Assembly (NCBI RefSeq): GCF_022406875.1
Contig: NZ_CP023018.1
Coordinates: 1,192,784 to 1,256,783, forward strand
DNA: 64,000 bases
Direction: 5' to 3'
Source: Ectothiorhodosinus mongolicus
Lineage (GTDB): Bacteria; Pseudomonadota; Gammaproteobacteria; Ectothiorhodospirales; Ectothiorhodospiraceae
The first letter of the stretch is position 1, and each line of letters opens with the position of its first letter. The notes under the pieces were generated by a model, which was given only the letters and a program-made list of their open reading frames with translations, did no database searches and was not told where the DNA came from. A program made the translations under genes and the position numbers. This document shows, piece by piece, positions 33,618-43,949 of this stretch.

Positions 33618-34379
33618 TCATGGCAGAACAATCCTTGCTTCCATGCCTGCAAGCAGGCCGTGGTCACTTCCTGGTTCAAAGCTGACCTCGAGCGCGTAAA
33701 GGCCGGGTTGATCAGGCAAGGACTCCTGGCCAATGTGGCTGACCTGAGCGTCATACTGTTGCTGACCGATCCGCACCAGTACGGAGTGGTTTTGCGATGC
33801 CCGGGCCAGCTGTGTGTGAGTCACTAAGGCTCGCGCTAGCATTCGCTGTGCATCAGCAATGATGATTAAAGGCTCAGCCTGCAAACGATTGTAATTCAGT
33901 GCTCCGGCTGGGATTAGAACATCGATAACCCGCGCATCCCAAGGTGCTATGAGCTGAGTGTATTCAAGCTCTAGCCTGGCCTGAAGCAGTTCAGCCCTAG
34001 CCTGCTGATGCTCGGCGCGGGCCATCGATAAGGCGATTTCGGATAGGGATAATTCACGCCGCGAGATCAAGGTTCGATCGTACATCTCCTCGGTGCGTTC
34101 AAATTCTCTTTGCGCCTCCTCATAAGCCAGACGCAATCGATGTTCCTGAGCCTCGGCCCGCATCAGTTGCGCTTCTGCACCCCGGCTATCCAGCTGCATC
34201 AGAACATCACCCTGCTTGACTGCATCCCCCGCTTGCACAGCGATATGCGTCACATAACCGGAGACCGAGGTCGCCATGCTCAGGCGCTCAGCCCATTGCA
34301 GCCGTGCCTCTAGCTCTTGCGCCAGCAAAGTCCCTGGGATAAAAAACAGCGGAAGAAAAAACCAAGCCAAAGGTTTCAT
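33618..34379 (-). CDS. Short HlyD/RND-type periplasmic adaptor (membrane fusion) protein
   Basis: 253 residues from the ATG at 34379 (MKPLAWFFLPLFF, signal peptide ending LLAQ); it overlaps the TolC-like stop as ATGA. The lipoyl half-motif SVSGYVTHIAVQAGDAVKQGDVLMQLD is followed by a long coiled-coil hairpin (about 75-145) and then the second lipoyl half (YTQLIAPWDARVIDVLIPAG) with a beta-barrel domain. The membrane-proximal domain of larger adaptors is missing. Such proteins link an inner-membrane pump to a TolC channel, but no pump gene is adjacent. Confidence 0.85.
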   Translation of the reverse strand: MKPLAWFFLPLFFIPGTLLAQELEARLQWAERLSMATSVSGYVTHIAVQAGDAVKQGDVLMQLDSRGAEAQLMRAEAQEHRLRLAYEEAQREFERTEEMYDRTLISRRELSLSEIALSMARAEHQQARAELLQARLELEYTQLIAPWDARVIDVLIPAGALNYNRLQAEPLIIIADAQRMLARALVTHTQLARASQNHSVLVRIGQQQYDAQVSHIGQESLPDQPGLYALEVSFEPGSDHGLLAGMEARIVLP

Positions 34380-35683
34380 GATCCATCGCCTCGCAATGTC
34401 AGGGTGCTGAGCTCCGGCTCTCCGACCAGGATGGCCAGACGTTCCCAAGCCAAGGCCAGACGAAACTCTGTTTCTGCAGTAAACAAGATTGCTTCAGACT
34501 GGCGCATCATAGAGTCGCCGAAATCGGTGGCCACCTCCATCTCATAAAGTGATCGACTGCGATCCAGATATAGGTCTCGGTAATCGGCATGAATTTGCGC
34601 TTGCTCGCGTTGTGTCCGCAATCTTTGGATCTCCAGCCAGGTATCCAGCAGTTCTTGACGCAGCCTAAGTTCAAAAAGTTGTAGCTCAGCAATCACAGCA
34701 TGATGCGCAGCTTGAGCGCGCACTAGCGCGGCATTCTCTTGCCCCCCTTGATAAAGGGGCAAATCCAGAACTAGGCCAAGCATATATGGGTTACGATCGC
34801 CGCCGAATTCTCGGTTCCACCAGCCAGCTTGGGCCTCTGCGCTCAGCGTGGGGCGCCGCTGAGCTCGGGCGGCAGCCATCGCTTGGCTCGCGGCCTCAAG
34901 CTCTAGTCTATGGGCAAGCAACTGCGCATTAGACTGCATGGCTTGAGTCAGTAATTCATTAAAGTCGACTGCCTGCCGATCATTACCCCGCAGTTCCGGG
35001 GCCCGCAATTGTGCCGGCAGTTGTTCAGGGCGATTCAGGATATTGGCCAAGTGTTGGCGTCTGGCACGTTGCTGTTGCAGGCTAGACAGACGCTGCAGTC
35101 GCGCCTGCTGAAAGTGGTTTTCGTCTGCCAATAAGTCCACATCAGAAACCCGCCCCAGCTCATGCCGATTTCTCTGTCTATTGAGCTCCACGAAGGCTAC
35201 CGCCATGGCCTCATTGTCTCGGGTATAGGTCAGATCAGCCAGTAGCACATCGAAATAGGCCGCCATAATGTTTAAGCGATGTTGTTGGCGCTGTTGAGCC
35301 CATTCGAGTTCGCGGCTGCGGATTTGGGTTTGTGCTGAGTTCTGCAAAGACCGACTGCGACCGAAATCATACAGCGGTTGGCGCGCGCTCAATAAAGCGC
35401 GAGAATCATCATTATCTCGAATAGGCGCCTGTGGGTTTGGGTCGATCCAGCGGGGGTTAAGTTCCAGGCCAAGCTGCAATCTGTTATGGCTCTGTGCCTG
35501 CAGCGCTTCAGCCTCTGCGGCCATTTGCTGGGCGCGATACCACTGAAGATGGGGATGCGCTTCATCCGCTAGAGTGAGTGCTGCATGAAGCGTCAATGGG
35601 CTTGGCAAGACATCGGTTTGGCCAGCAGACCAAGGCGCCAGCCAGAGCAGCATCAGGCAAAGATGCGGTCTCAAAGCGCGCAT
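34376..35683 (-). CDS. TolC-family outer-membrane channel protein
   Basis: 435 residues from the ATG at 35683, with signal peptide (ends WSAGQ); the longer frame upstream overlaps the thioredoxin gene and is not plausible as protein. Two long Gln/Ala/Arg-rich helical repeats, each with a beta-strand turn, are visible: LQLGLELNPRW and SRALLSARQPLYDFGRS in the first half, LSAEAQAGWWN and LGLVLDLPLYQGG in the second. This two-repeat plan makes the trimeric TolC-type tunnel. It starts 10 bases after the thioredoxin-fold gene and is coupled to the adaptor gene. Confidence 0.88.
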   Translation of the reverse strand: MRALRPHLCLMLLWLAPWSAGQTDVLPSPLTLHAALTLADEAHPHLQWYRAQQMAAEAEALQAQSHNRLQLGLELNPRWIDPNPQAPIRDNDDSRALLSARQPLYDFGRSRSLQNSAQTQIRSRELEWAQQRQQHRLNIMAAYFDVLLADLTYTRDNEAMAVAFVELNRQRNRHELGRVSDVDLLADENHFQQARLQRLSSLQQQRARRQHLANILNRPEQLPAQLRAPELRGNDRQAVDFNELLTQAMQSNAQLLAHRLELEAASQAMAAARAQRRPTLSAEAQAGWWNREFGGDRNPYMLGLVLDLPLYQGGQENAALVRAQAAHHAVIAELQLFELRLRQELLDTWLEIQRLRTQREQAQIHADYRDLYLDRSRSLYEMEVATDFGDSMMRQSEAILFTAETEFRLALAWERLAILVGEPELSTLTLRGDGS

Positions 35684-35693
35684 TTTTTGAGGT

Positions 35694-36260
35694 TCAAAGG
35701 TCGCGCGCAGCTTGTTGGCGTTCGCGACGATAACGGCTAAACGGCTGCTCTTTATAGGCACCGCTAACCACATATTCCCCCAACCAAATGAATTCTTCAG
35801 GTGTGGAGGTGGCACCCGTTAAACGCGCGATAGGCTCGCCCTGCAGATCATAAAACTGAAATACAGGCGTTGCCCTTACCCGATTGCCCTCAAAAGCCCA
35901 CTCGCGCTCGGTCGTCGTGTTTCCCTGAAAATCATTGATTTCAATGGCGCCTTCAACATCCACCGAAAAGCTAGAGAAATGTTCGCGAAAGAAATCCTGG
36001 ACCTCACGTTGATTGAGAATGTTCTCCTTCATGCGGTGGCAGAAAGGACATTCATCCATCTCAAAAAACACCATGATGGCGGTTTTTCCGTCAGCCTTGG
36101 CGGTTTCTAATTCTTCCTGAAAATCACCAAAAGTTGGCTGGAAGAAATACTCATAGGGATCACGCTCCTCCGCCATTGAAGGTGCGACAAGCATCATTGC
36201 AAGTGACAGCCCAAAGGCCAGTCTGGCAAAGAAGTTCGAACGCTGCAGCCGAGACGGCAT
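35694..36260 (-). CDS. Exported thioredoxin-fold protein (SoxW-like)
   Basis: 188 residues, signal peptide about 1-30 (cleavage after SMA). The active site is MDECPFCHRMKENIL, a CPFC motif as in SoxW-like and related thioredoxins, with the cis-Pro in RATPVFQFYD. It should be a periplasmic thiol oxidoreductase, kept reduced perhaps by DsbD, which is encoded 2.2 kb downstream on the same strand. It is first in a four-gene minus-strand set with the TolC-like and adaptor genes. The exact partner is unknown. Confidence 0.82.
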   Translation of the reverse strand: MPSRLQRSNFFARLAFGLSLAMMLVAPSMAEERDPYEYFFQPTFGDFQEELETAKADGKTAIMVFFEMDECPFCHRMKENILNQREVQDFFREHFSSFSVDVEGAIEINDFQGNTTTEREWAFEGNRVRATPVFQFYDLQGEPIARLTGATSTPEEFIWLGEYVVSGAYKEQPFSRYRRERQQAARDL

Positions 36261-36407
36261 AATGACTCCTGATTCAGGGGTATATTACGATTGGCGATAA
36301 GATCATAACAGCAGAGTCGTGCCCGAGGAATCCTGCGCTGCATCATCCTATGCCCATTTTACCCAAGCCTAGTTGGCCTGTTATAAGAGGTTCAAAGGGG
36401 GTAAGAG

Positions 36408-36899
36408 ATGCCAACGTTTCCTGTGTTTTTGGCGCTATTTTTCATCGTGCCATTGGTCGAGATTTTCATCTTAATCCAGATGGGGGGCTGGATCGGCGTC
36501 TGGCCTACCGTCGCGCTGGTGATCTTTACCGCTGTCCTCGGGGCTTATTTGTTGCGGTTGCAGGGTTTTGCGACCTTGCGTCGATTTCAGCAAAGCTTGG
36601 ATCGTGGAGAGCTCCCAGCCACACAACTGGTCGAGGGGTTTTTCCTATTATTGGGCGGGGCATTATTACTCACTCCGGGTTTTTTTACCGATGCGATTGG
36701 CTTTGCCTGTTTGATTCCGACCACCCGAGTGCTGATGGCGCAAGCAGTGATCAAGCGAGGCCTGATTCAGGCGCACTCGCGTTCCAGTGCCTCTGAGCAT
36801 GATGGTGCGGGGCCTGCTTCTGGCGCAGGAGATCGCCGTACCATTGAGGGTGAATGGGAGCGTGAGCCAGACCCGCCGGGAAAGGATAAAACTCCTTAG
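36408..36899 (+). CDS. fxsA: FxsA family membrane protein
   Basis: 163 residues. The N-terminal 100 residues have three or four hydrophobic segments with [20 protein letters not shown] and [23 protein letters not shown], both hallmarks of FxsA. The C-terminal 45 residues are polar and low-complexity. FxsA is a cytoplasmic membrane protein linked to relief of phage T7 exclusion by F plasmid; its normal role is unclear. GGGGG lies 7 bases upstream of the ATG. Position just before groES is the same as in E. coli. Confidence 0.9.
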   Translation: MPTFPVFLALFFIVPLVEIFILIQMGGWIGVWPTVALVIFTAVLGAYLLRLQGFATLRRFQQSLDRGELPATQLVEGFFLLLGGALLLTPGFFTDAIGFACLIPTTRVLMAQAVIKRGLIQAHSRSSASEHDGAGPASGAGDRRTIEGEWEREPDPPGKDKTP

Positions 36900-36902
36900 C
36901 CC

Positions 36903-36930
36903 TTGACATCCAGAAAACCGATCCTATTAT
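36903..36930 (+). promoter_or_regulatory. groESL promoter (sigma70-type)
   Basis: TTGACA at 36903-36908 and TATTAT at 36925-36930, spacer 16. Both boxes are near perfect. Expected start near 36937, inside the CIRCE element. No clear sigma32 -10 (CCCCAT) is seen at this spot. Confidence 0.85.
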
Positions 36931-36956
36931 TGGCACTCACCCAAGGGGAGTGCTAA
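36930..36956. promoter_or_regulatory. CIRCE operator (HrcA binding site) upstream of groES
   Basis: TTGGCACTC-N9-GAGTGCTAA, with one mismatch from the TTAGCACTC-N9-GAGTGCTAA consensus (G for A at position 3). It overlaps the -10 box and start point, so HrcA binding would block transcription until heat titrates HrcA and GroEL. Confidence 0.95.
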
Positions 36957-37015
36957 CAATCCCCTTGACCCATAGAAAATGTTTCAACCCATCGTTTTAC
37001 AAGGAGTCAAGGTCC

Positions 37016-37306
37016 ATGAAAATCCGTCCGTTGCATGATCGGGTGATCATCAAGCGCATGGAAGAGGAGCGCACCAGCCCCGGCGGCATCGTGATCCCCG
37101 ACAGTGCTGCTGAAAAACCCATTCGCGGTGAAGTCGTCGCCGTTGGTAAAGGCAAAATTCTGGAGAGTGGTGAAACACGCGCCCTGGATTTGAAAGTCGG
37201 AGACAAGGTCATGTTTGGTAAGTACTCCGGTACTGAAGTCAAGGTTGATGGCGAAGATCTGCTGGTCATGCGTGAAGAAGACGTCATGGCTGTGATCGAA
37301 GGCTAA
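37016..37306 (+). CDS. groS: GroES, 10 kDa co-chaperonin
   Basis: 96 residues from the ATG at 37016, with AAGGAG 10 bases before it; [18 protein letters not shown] is the family start. The mobile loop ([15 protein letters not shown]) binds GroEL and the roof loop and [17 protein letters not shown] are typical. The heptameric lid closes the GroEL chamber. It precedes groEL by 51 bases under a shared CIRCE-regulated promoter. Confidence 0.97.
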   Translation: MKIRPLHDRVIIKRMEEERTSPGGIVIPDSAAEKPIRGEVVAVGKGKILESGETRALDLKVGDKVMFGKYSGTEVKVDGEDLLVMREEDVMAVIEG

Positions 37307-37351
37307 AGCCCAGCGTACCCCCGCCAAAACAATCGATTTCAAGAGGAATAA

Positions 37352-39004
<1,653 letters not shown>

Positions 39005-39029
39005 GCCCGTCACCGCTTGGTGTCACAAG

Positions 39030-39055
39030 GGCCCCGCATTCGCGGGGCCTTTTTT
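39030..39055 (+). terminator. Rho-independent terminator of groESL
   Basis: GGCCCCGC (39030-39037) and GCGGGGCC (39042-39049) pair around ATTC, followed by six or seven T. It ends at the stop of the converging rep gene, and may serve both strands only poorly since the A-run on the other side is short. Confidence 0.93.
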
Positions 39056-39057
39056 AT

Positions 39058-41061
39058 TTACCCCAGAAGACTTTTCAGGTTGCTCAGATGCGCACGCGCC
39101 GTCAGGCGCGCCTCTTGCGGATCGGGCGGTGCTTTGTCTGGCCAAACCAAACACTCCGACGGCAGTTCTTCGAGGAAGCGGCTCGGCTCGCAGGCCTGTA
39201 CCTCACCAAAGCGCGCCCGTTGGTGGTTATGGGAGATACACAGGGTTTGTTGTGCACGGGTGATGCCAACATAAGCCAGGCGTCTCTCTTCCTCCAATGC
39301 GTCCTGTTCTAGGCTGGTGCGGTGCGGCAGCAGTTCCTCCTCAAAACCCACCAGGAACACATGCGGAAACTCTAGTCCTTTGGCGGCATGTAGGGTCATT
39401 AAATGCACGCCATCAGCCTCGTTCTCACCGCTGGCACGATCCAGCATGTCCAGCAAACACATATGCGCGACAATATCCGCCAAAGATCGGCCCTGTTGGT
39501 CGTCTTGTTCACGGCTCAGGCGACCAATCCAATCGACCAGATCTTGCACGTTGGCGATGCGCTTCGCGGCGACTTTGGGATTGCTGGATTGATCTTGGAG
39601 CCAGTCCTCGTAAGCCACTTCTCGAATCATGGAGGCCACAAGTTCAGCCGGCGGTTGTTCATCCATTTGGCGCTGCCATTCGCTAACCAGATCGGCGAAC
39701 TGTTCTAGGCGCAGTGCGGCCTTTTGCGATAGCACCTGTTGCAAGCCCATCTCCATGCTGGCAGCGAACAGGCTGAGTCTGCGCTCCCCGGCATACCCGC
39801 CAAGTTTTTCAAGGGTTGAGGCGCCGATTTCGCGACGTGGCACGTTGATGATTCTGAGATAAGCGGCGTCATCATCCGGATTAGCCAGCAGGCGCAGATA
39901 AGCCAATATGTCCTTGATTTCCGATCGCTCAAAAAAGCTTTGGCCACCGCTGATGTGATAGGGAATCCGGTTTTCCCGTAGAAGCTTTTCAAAAACACGC
40001 GATTGCTGATTGCCGCGGTACAAAATTGCGTAGTCGCGATAGTTGCTGCGTGCTTTGAACCGATGTTTCATGATTTCTGAAACGACTCGCGCGGCTTCAT
40101 GATCCGGATCTTTACAGCTCAGGATACGAATCGCCTCGCCTTCACCTAGAGCGCTCCAAAGTCGTTTGCTGACCTCATGGGGATTATTATCGATGAGCTG
40201 ATTGGCGGCTTTTAAAATGACATTGGTCGAGCGGTAATTCTGCTCCAGTTTGATGAGCTGCAGACGCGGAAAGTCCTGCTTAAGCTGCATGAGATTTTCC
40301 GGACGCGCCCCTCGCCAAGCGTAAATCGACTGGTCATCATCACCCACAGCAGTAAGTCCACCCTCAACATCCACCAAAGCTCGCACCAAGGCATACTGGC
40401 CGGCATTGGTATCCTGATATTCATCAACCAGTAGATGGCGAAAGCGCTCGCGCCATTGTTGTCTGAGCGTAGGATCTCGTTGCAGGAGTTGCGCAGGAAG
40501 CAGCACTAGGTCATCAAAATCCACGGCATTGTAGGCGCGCAGCGCTTGTTGATAGCGCGCGTAAAGCTCGGCGTGGCGAATGTCTAATTCATCTTCGGCT
40601 TGTGCCAATGCTTGCCCCGGATCCAGCAGATCATTTTTCCAACCACTAATGCTGTCTCGGGCAACAGCCAGCAGCACATCATTGCTATCCCGCTGCGTGA
40701 TTTGTTTGAGCACATTTAAGGCATCAGCAGCATCAAAAATGCTAAAACCGGGTCGCAAGCCTGTCTGTTCTGGCTCGCGGCGCAGAAAATTCAGACCAAA
40801 GGTATGAAAAGTCGATACGGTCAGCCCCCGAGTCTGTGACTTATCCAAGAGATCGCCGACCCTATGCTGCATTTCCCGAGCCGCTTTGTTGGTAAAAGTG
40901 ATTGCTGCAATGCGCCGCGCCGCAATACCATGGTCACGAATCAAATGCGCAATCTTTTCCGTAATGACACGAGTTTTGCCGCTGCCAGCACCGGCCAAAA
41001 CCAGTAGTGGGCCAGAAAGATGCTCAACGGCGGCGCGCTGTTGTGGATTAAGTGACTGCAT
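39058..41061 (-). CDS. rep: Rep, ATP-dependent DNA helicase (SF1A)
   Basis: 667 residues, the length of E. coli Rep. Helicase motifs in order: LNPQQRAAV (Q motif), VLAGAGSGKTRV (I), AITFTNKAA (Ia), LLVDEYQDTN (II), VGDDDQSIYAWRGA (III), ILKAANQLI after LEQNYRS (IV), VHLMTLHAAKGLEFPHVFLVG (V) and RLAYVGITRAQ (VI). Rep clears proteins ahead of the replication fork. The C-terminal tail that binds DnaB is present in outline. It converges on groEL with 53 bases between stops. Confidence 0.95.
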   Translation of the reverse strand: MQSLNPQQRAAVEHLSGPLLVLAGAGSGKTRVITEKIAHLIRDHGIAARRIAAITFTNKAAREMQHRVGDLLDKSQTRGLTVSTFHTFGLNFLRREPEQTGLRPGFSIFDAADALNVLKQITQRDSNDVLLAVARDSISGWKNDLLDPGQALAQAEDELDIRHAELYARYQQALRAYNAVDFDDLVLLPAQLLQRDPTLRQQWRERFRHLLVDEYQDTNAGQYALVRALVDVEGGLTAVGDDDQSIYAWRGARPENLMQLKQDFPRLQLIKLEQNYRSTNVILKAANQLIDNNPHEVSKRLWSALGEGEAIRILSCKDPDHEAARVVSEIMKHRFKARSNYRDYAILYRGNQQSRVFEKLLRENRIPYHISGGQSFFERSEIKDILAYLRLLANPDDDAAYLRIINVPRREIGASTLEKLGGYAGERRLSLFAASMEMGLQQVLSQKAALRLEQFADLVSEWQRQMDEQPPAELVASMIREVAYEDWLQDQSSNPKVAAKRIANVQDLVDWIGRLSREQDDQQGRSLADIVAHMCLLDMLDRASGENEADGVHLMTLHAAKGLEFPHVFLVGFEEELLPHRTSLEQDALEEERRLAYVGITRAQQTLCISHNHQRARFGEVQACEPSRFLEELPSECLVWPDKAPPDPQEARLTARAHLSNLKSLLG

Positions 41062-41118
41062 GGATAGCCAGAGAAGAGATGACTGGGCATGTTAACGGAA
41101 TTTGCTGTGATGGAGTGA

Positions 41119-41715
41119 ATGTCGATGTTGGAGATCAATGATCAGGGATGGGTTCGGGGTGCCCACCAATTGCCCTCTCCCAATCAGGACGATCGCCCCC
41201 TAGATTGCCCGCTGGAATTGGTGGTCATTCATGCCATCAGTCTCCCCCCCGGTGAATTCGGTGGACCCTGGATTGATGATCTGTTTGGCAATCAACTCAA
41301 CCCCCAAAGTCATCCTTATTTCGCGCAAATCGCAGAATTACGGGTATCTGCGCATGTCTTGATTCGTCGTCAAGGACAGATCACTCAATATGTAGGTTTT
41401 GACCAGCGCGCATGGCATGCCGGCGTCTCCCGTTACCAGGGCCGTGAGTCTTGCAATGACTTTTCCGTAGGTATTGAGCTGGAAGGGGACGAGGATACAG
41501 TTTTTACCACTGAGCAATATACGGCCTTGACCCAACTATTACGCGCCTTAGCGGATAAATATCCCAGCCTGGCAAAGCCGCTTTGCGTCGTAGGCCATGC
41601 GGATATTTCACCGGGGCGTAAAACCGATCCGGGCCCGATGTTTGATTGGGAATTTTTGCGTACATCGCTACGTGCAGAGGGCCTCAACGAGTGTCGGCTT
41701 GGGGTGTCTCACTAA
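41119..41715 (+). CDS. ampD: AmpD, 1,6-anhydro-N-acetylmuramyl-L-alanine amidase
   Basis: 198 residues; ATG at 41119 or 41125 are both possible, with the TGGAG ribosome site better spaced for 41125. The zinc ligands are His in VVIHAISLPPGEFGG, His in VVGHADISPGRKTDPGP, and the Asp in that last block; RAWHAGVSRYQGRESCND is also conserved. AmpD recycles cell-wall muropeptides in the cytoplasm and so keeps AmpR-type beta-lactamase genes silent. It overlaps the next gene by one base (TAATG). Confidence 0.94.
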   Translation: MSMLEINDQGWVRGAHQLPSPNQDDRPLDCPLELVVIHAISLPPGEFGGPWIDDLFGNQLNPQSHPYFAQIAELRVSAHVLIRRQGQITQYVGFDQRAWHAGVSRYQGRESCNDFSVGIELEGDEDTVFTTEQYTALTQLLRALADKYPSLAKPLCVVGHADISPGRKTDPGPMFDWEFLRTSLRAEGLNECRLGVSH

Positions 41716-42332
41716 TGACCATTTTTCGTCTTGATTTATTGCGCCATGGCGAACCTCAGGGGGGCGCACGTTTTCGTGGTGATGGCGTTGATGACCCACT
41801 CAGTGATTTGGGCTGGCAGCAAATGTGGTCAGCCATGGGCGGTGAGGATTTGCCTCACGCCTTGCCTTGGACGCAAATCATTAGTTCTCCGATGCAGCGT
41901 TGTCAGAGTTTTGCGCGCCGCTTGGCTGAGTGCACTGGCTTGCCCCTAGCCATCGAGTCCCGATTTCGCGAAGTGGGTTTTGGGGCTTGGGAAGGGCGTA
42001 CCCGAGCCGAATTGCGCGCTCAAGGGCCAGAATACCAGGCCTTTTTTGCCGACCCTGTGAACGCGCGTCCGGCGGGCTCGGAACCCCTGGAAGATTTCTA
42101 TGCGCGAGTCATTCACGGGCTTGGGCACATACAGCAAGAGTATGCAGATCAGCATGTCCTGCTGGTGACTCATGCCGGGGTGATTCGCGCCACGATTTGC
42201 TACGCCTTAGATATCCCGCTAAAAGCCATGTATCGTATCAAGATTCCCTATGCCGGCGTGACTCAGGTTGAAGCCGATCAGATGGGCTTGAGCCTGATGT
42301 ATGTGAATCGTCTGCAGGGCTTGGCTCCGTGA
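41715..42332 (+). CDS. Histidine phosphatase family protein (CobC/PhoE-like)
   Basis: 205 residues from the ATG at 41715 that overlaps the ampD stop. The catalytic LLRHGEPQGG, the SSPMQRCQSFA phosphate block, FGAWEGRTRAEL and LLVTHAGVIRATI with the second His are all intact. The short length and the last motif fit alpha-ribazole phosphatase (CobC) or a related cytosolic phosphatase. MetH needs cobalamin, which would suit CobC, but no cobalamin genes flank it. Confidence 0.85.
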   Translation: MTIFRLDLLRHGEPQGGARFRGDGVDDPLSDLGWQQMWSAMGGEDLPHALPWTQIISSPMQRCQSFARRLAECTGLPLAIESRFREVGFGAWEGRTRAELRAQGPEYQAFFADPVNARPAGSEPLEDFYARVIHGLGHIQQEYADQHVLLVTHAGVIRATICYALDIPLKAMYRIKIPYAGVTQVEADQMGLSLMYVNRLQGLAP

Positions 42333-42372
42333 TAAACTTGACCATCTGAGTACCCACTTGCTGAGTTTGAAC

Positions 42373-43140
42373 ATGAGTGCTTTTTTAGAAACCGCGATTG
42401 CTGCTGCGCAAAGCGCGCAAACAGTCATCAGCCATTACTACCGCCAAAATATCGACATTACGCTCAAAGCAGATCAATCACCGGTCACCGTAGCCGATGT
42501 AGAGTCGGAAAAGGCTATCAAGTCGGTGATTTTTGCGCGCTTCCCTGAACATGGTTGTTTTGGGGAGGAAACCGGTCAAGAACGCATGGATTCGCCTTAT
42601 TTGTGGCTGATTGATCCTATCGATGGGACCAAAAGCTTTGTGCGGCAATATCCCTTTTTCTCCACGCAGATCGCCCTTCGCCACGGGCAGGATTGGTTGC
42701 TGGGCGTTTCCAATGCTCCAGAGTTTGCGCAGCTTGCCCATGCCGAACAAGGCGGTGGTGCATTTCTAAATGATCGGCCAGTGCATGTCAGTGAAGTTAC
42801 TCAGCTGGCGGATGCCACGCTCTCAATCGGCAATGTCAACACGCTTGCCGGTAGTCCAGGTTGGCAGGGCTTGGCGAGCATTGTGCAGCAAGTGAATCGC
42901 ACTCGCGGCTATGGTGATTTCTACCACTACCACCTGTTGGCTTCAGGCAGTATTGATCTGGTGATTGAATCGGATGTGAATATCTTGGATATCGCTGCTT
43001 TGGCAGTGATTGTGCGCGAGGCCGGAGGGGTTTTTACAGATTTAGAGGGGCAGCCATTGTCATTGAGGACCACCTCGGTGCTGGCAGCGGCCACTCCGGA
43101 GCTGCATCAGATCGCTTTACAAGCCATTCGTAATGCCTAA
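42373..43140 (+). CDS. Inositol monophosphatase family protein (HisN-like histidinol phosphatase)
   Basis: 255 residues from the ATG at 42373; TTG starts upstream are unlikely. It belongs to the Mg-dependent IMPase/CysQ fold: GEETGQERM has the metal Glu, WLIDPIDGTKSFVRQYPFF is the phosphate motif, and NILDIAALAVIVREAGGVFTD carries the last metal Asp. The C-terminal DFYHYHLLASGSIDLVIESDVN resembles HisN-type histidinol phosphatases, which is my first guess; CysQ or SuhB are alternatives. The gene overlaps bpt (convergent) by 4 bases. Confidence 0.82.
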   Translation: MSAFLETAIAAAQSAQTVISHYYRQNIDITLKADQSPVTVADVESEKAIKSVIFARFPEHGCFGEETGQERMDSPYLWLIDPIDGTKSFVRQYPFFSTQIALRHGQDWLLGVSNAPEFAQLAHAEQGGGAFLNDRPVHVSEVTQLADATLSIGNVNTLAGSPGWQGLASIVQQVNRTRGYGDFYHYHLLASGSIDLVIESDVNILDIAALAVIVREAGGVFTDLEGQPLSLRTTSVLAAATPELHQIALQAIRNA

Positions 43141-43838
43141 AGCTTGCGACCGTCTCTGAGCGGCTTCCAGATGCCGTCATACAGGCCATGTGCGGGCATG
43201 AAGTCCGCCTTGTAAGCCATTTTGTGGGTCTCCTGGTTCCAATAGCCCAGATACAAATGGGGTCGCTGCTGCTTTTTGGCGTAAGCGATCTGCCAAAGAA
43301 TCGCGTAAGTGCCAAGGCTGCGGCGCTCTGCCTCTGGATCAAAGAAGGTGTAGACCGCAGAAAGTGCCCCAGGTAGTTCGTCGATGACAGCCACACAAAG
43401 TAGTTGGTCACCCAGCGAAAACTCCACCAGTAGGGTTTTGCACCAAGTGCTGTGAATGAACGCCCAATAGCTCTCTGAGCTGGGGTTATCCATGCCTCCG
43501 CCTTGATGGCGATGATTGACATAGGCTTCGTAGAGTTTGAAATGGCGCGGGTCATAAACGGCATCGCGGACCTGCACGCTCAAGTCTTTATTGATGCGAT
43601 GCACACGACGTTGCTTGCGATCGGCTGCAAAGTCGTTTGTGTTAACGCGCATTGGCACACAGGCCGTGCAATTGCGGCACTGATGACGGTAAACATGCTC
43701 ACCGCTACGCCGAAAACCCAAACGTATCAGCCGGCCATAAGTCGCGGCATCCATGGGTTGGTGCGGGTCGGCAAACATGCTCACCATATCCCGATCCCCC
43801 AAATATGGGCATCTGTCCGGAATGGTGGCATAAAACAT
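43137..43838 (-). CDS. bpt: Bpt, aspartate/glutamate leucyltransferase
   Basis: 233 residues. N-terminal CPYLGDRDMVSMFADP, then the ATE-N domain with GFRRSGEHVYRHQCRNCTACVPMRV, and ATE-C with HRHQGGGMDNPSSESY and YTFFDPEAERRSLGTYAILWQI. This family transfers Leu from Leu-tRNA to N-terminal Asp or Glu, making N-degrons for ClpS-ClpAP. The ATG at 43838 begins a few residues into the usual N-terminus; no ATG or GTG lies upstream in frame, so the start may be slightly wrong. Confidence 0.92.
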   Translation of the reverse strand: MFYATIPDRCPYLGDRDMVSMFADPHQPMDAATYGRLIRLGFRRSGEHVYRHQCRNCTACVPMRVNTNDFAADRKQRRVHRINKDLSVQVRDAVYDPRHFKLYEAYVNHRHQGGGMDNPSSESYWAFIHSTWCKTLLVEFSLGDQLLCVAVIDELPGALSAVYTFFDPEAERRSLGTYAILWQIAYAKKQQRPHLYLGYWNQETHKMAYKADFMPAHGLYDGIWKPLRDGRKL

Positions 43839-43949
43839 GGGCTGACCCCTCGTGTTGGAATCAAAGCGTGCAGTAAAACTGGGAATTTGTCGCTGATGTG
43901 GGTCAGATGAACGGGATATAAGCGATATTGACAGGCCGTGGTATTATTT

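Noticed and set aside
43928-43947. TTGACA and TATTAT just before metH as a promoter
   Set aside because: The spacer is only 8 bases, far too short for sigma70, and the -10 would lie within the start codon region.
43839-43949. Cobalamin or SAM riboswitch before metH
   Set aside because: The leader is about 110 bases and I find no B12-box or SAM-box like conserved core.
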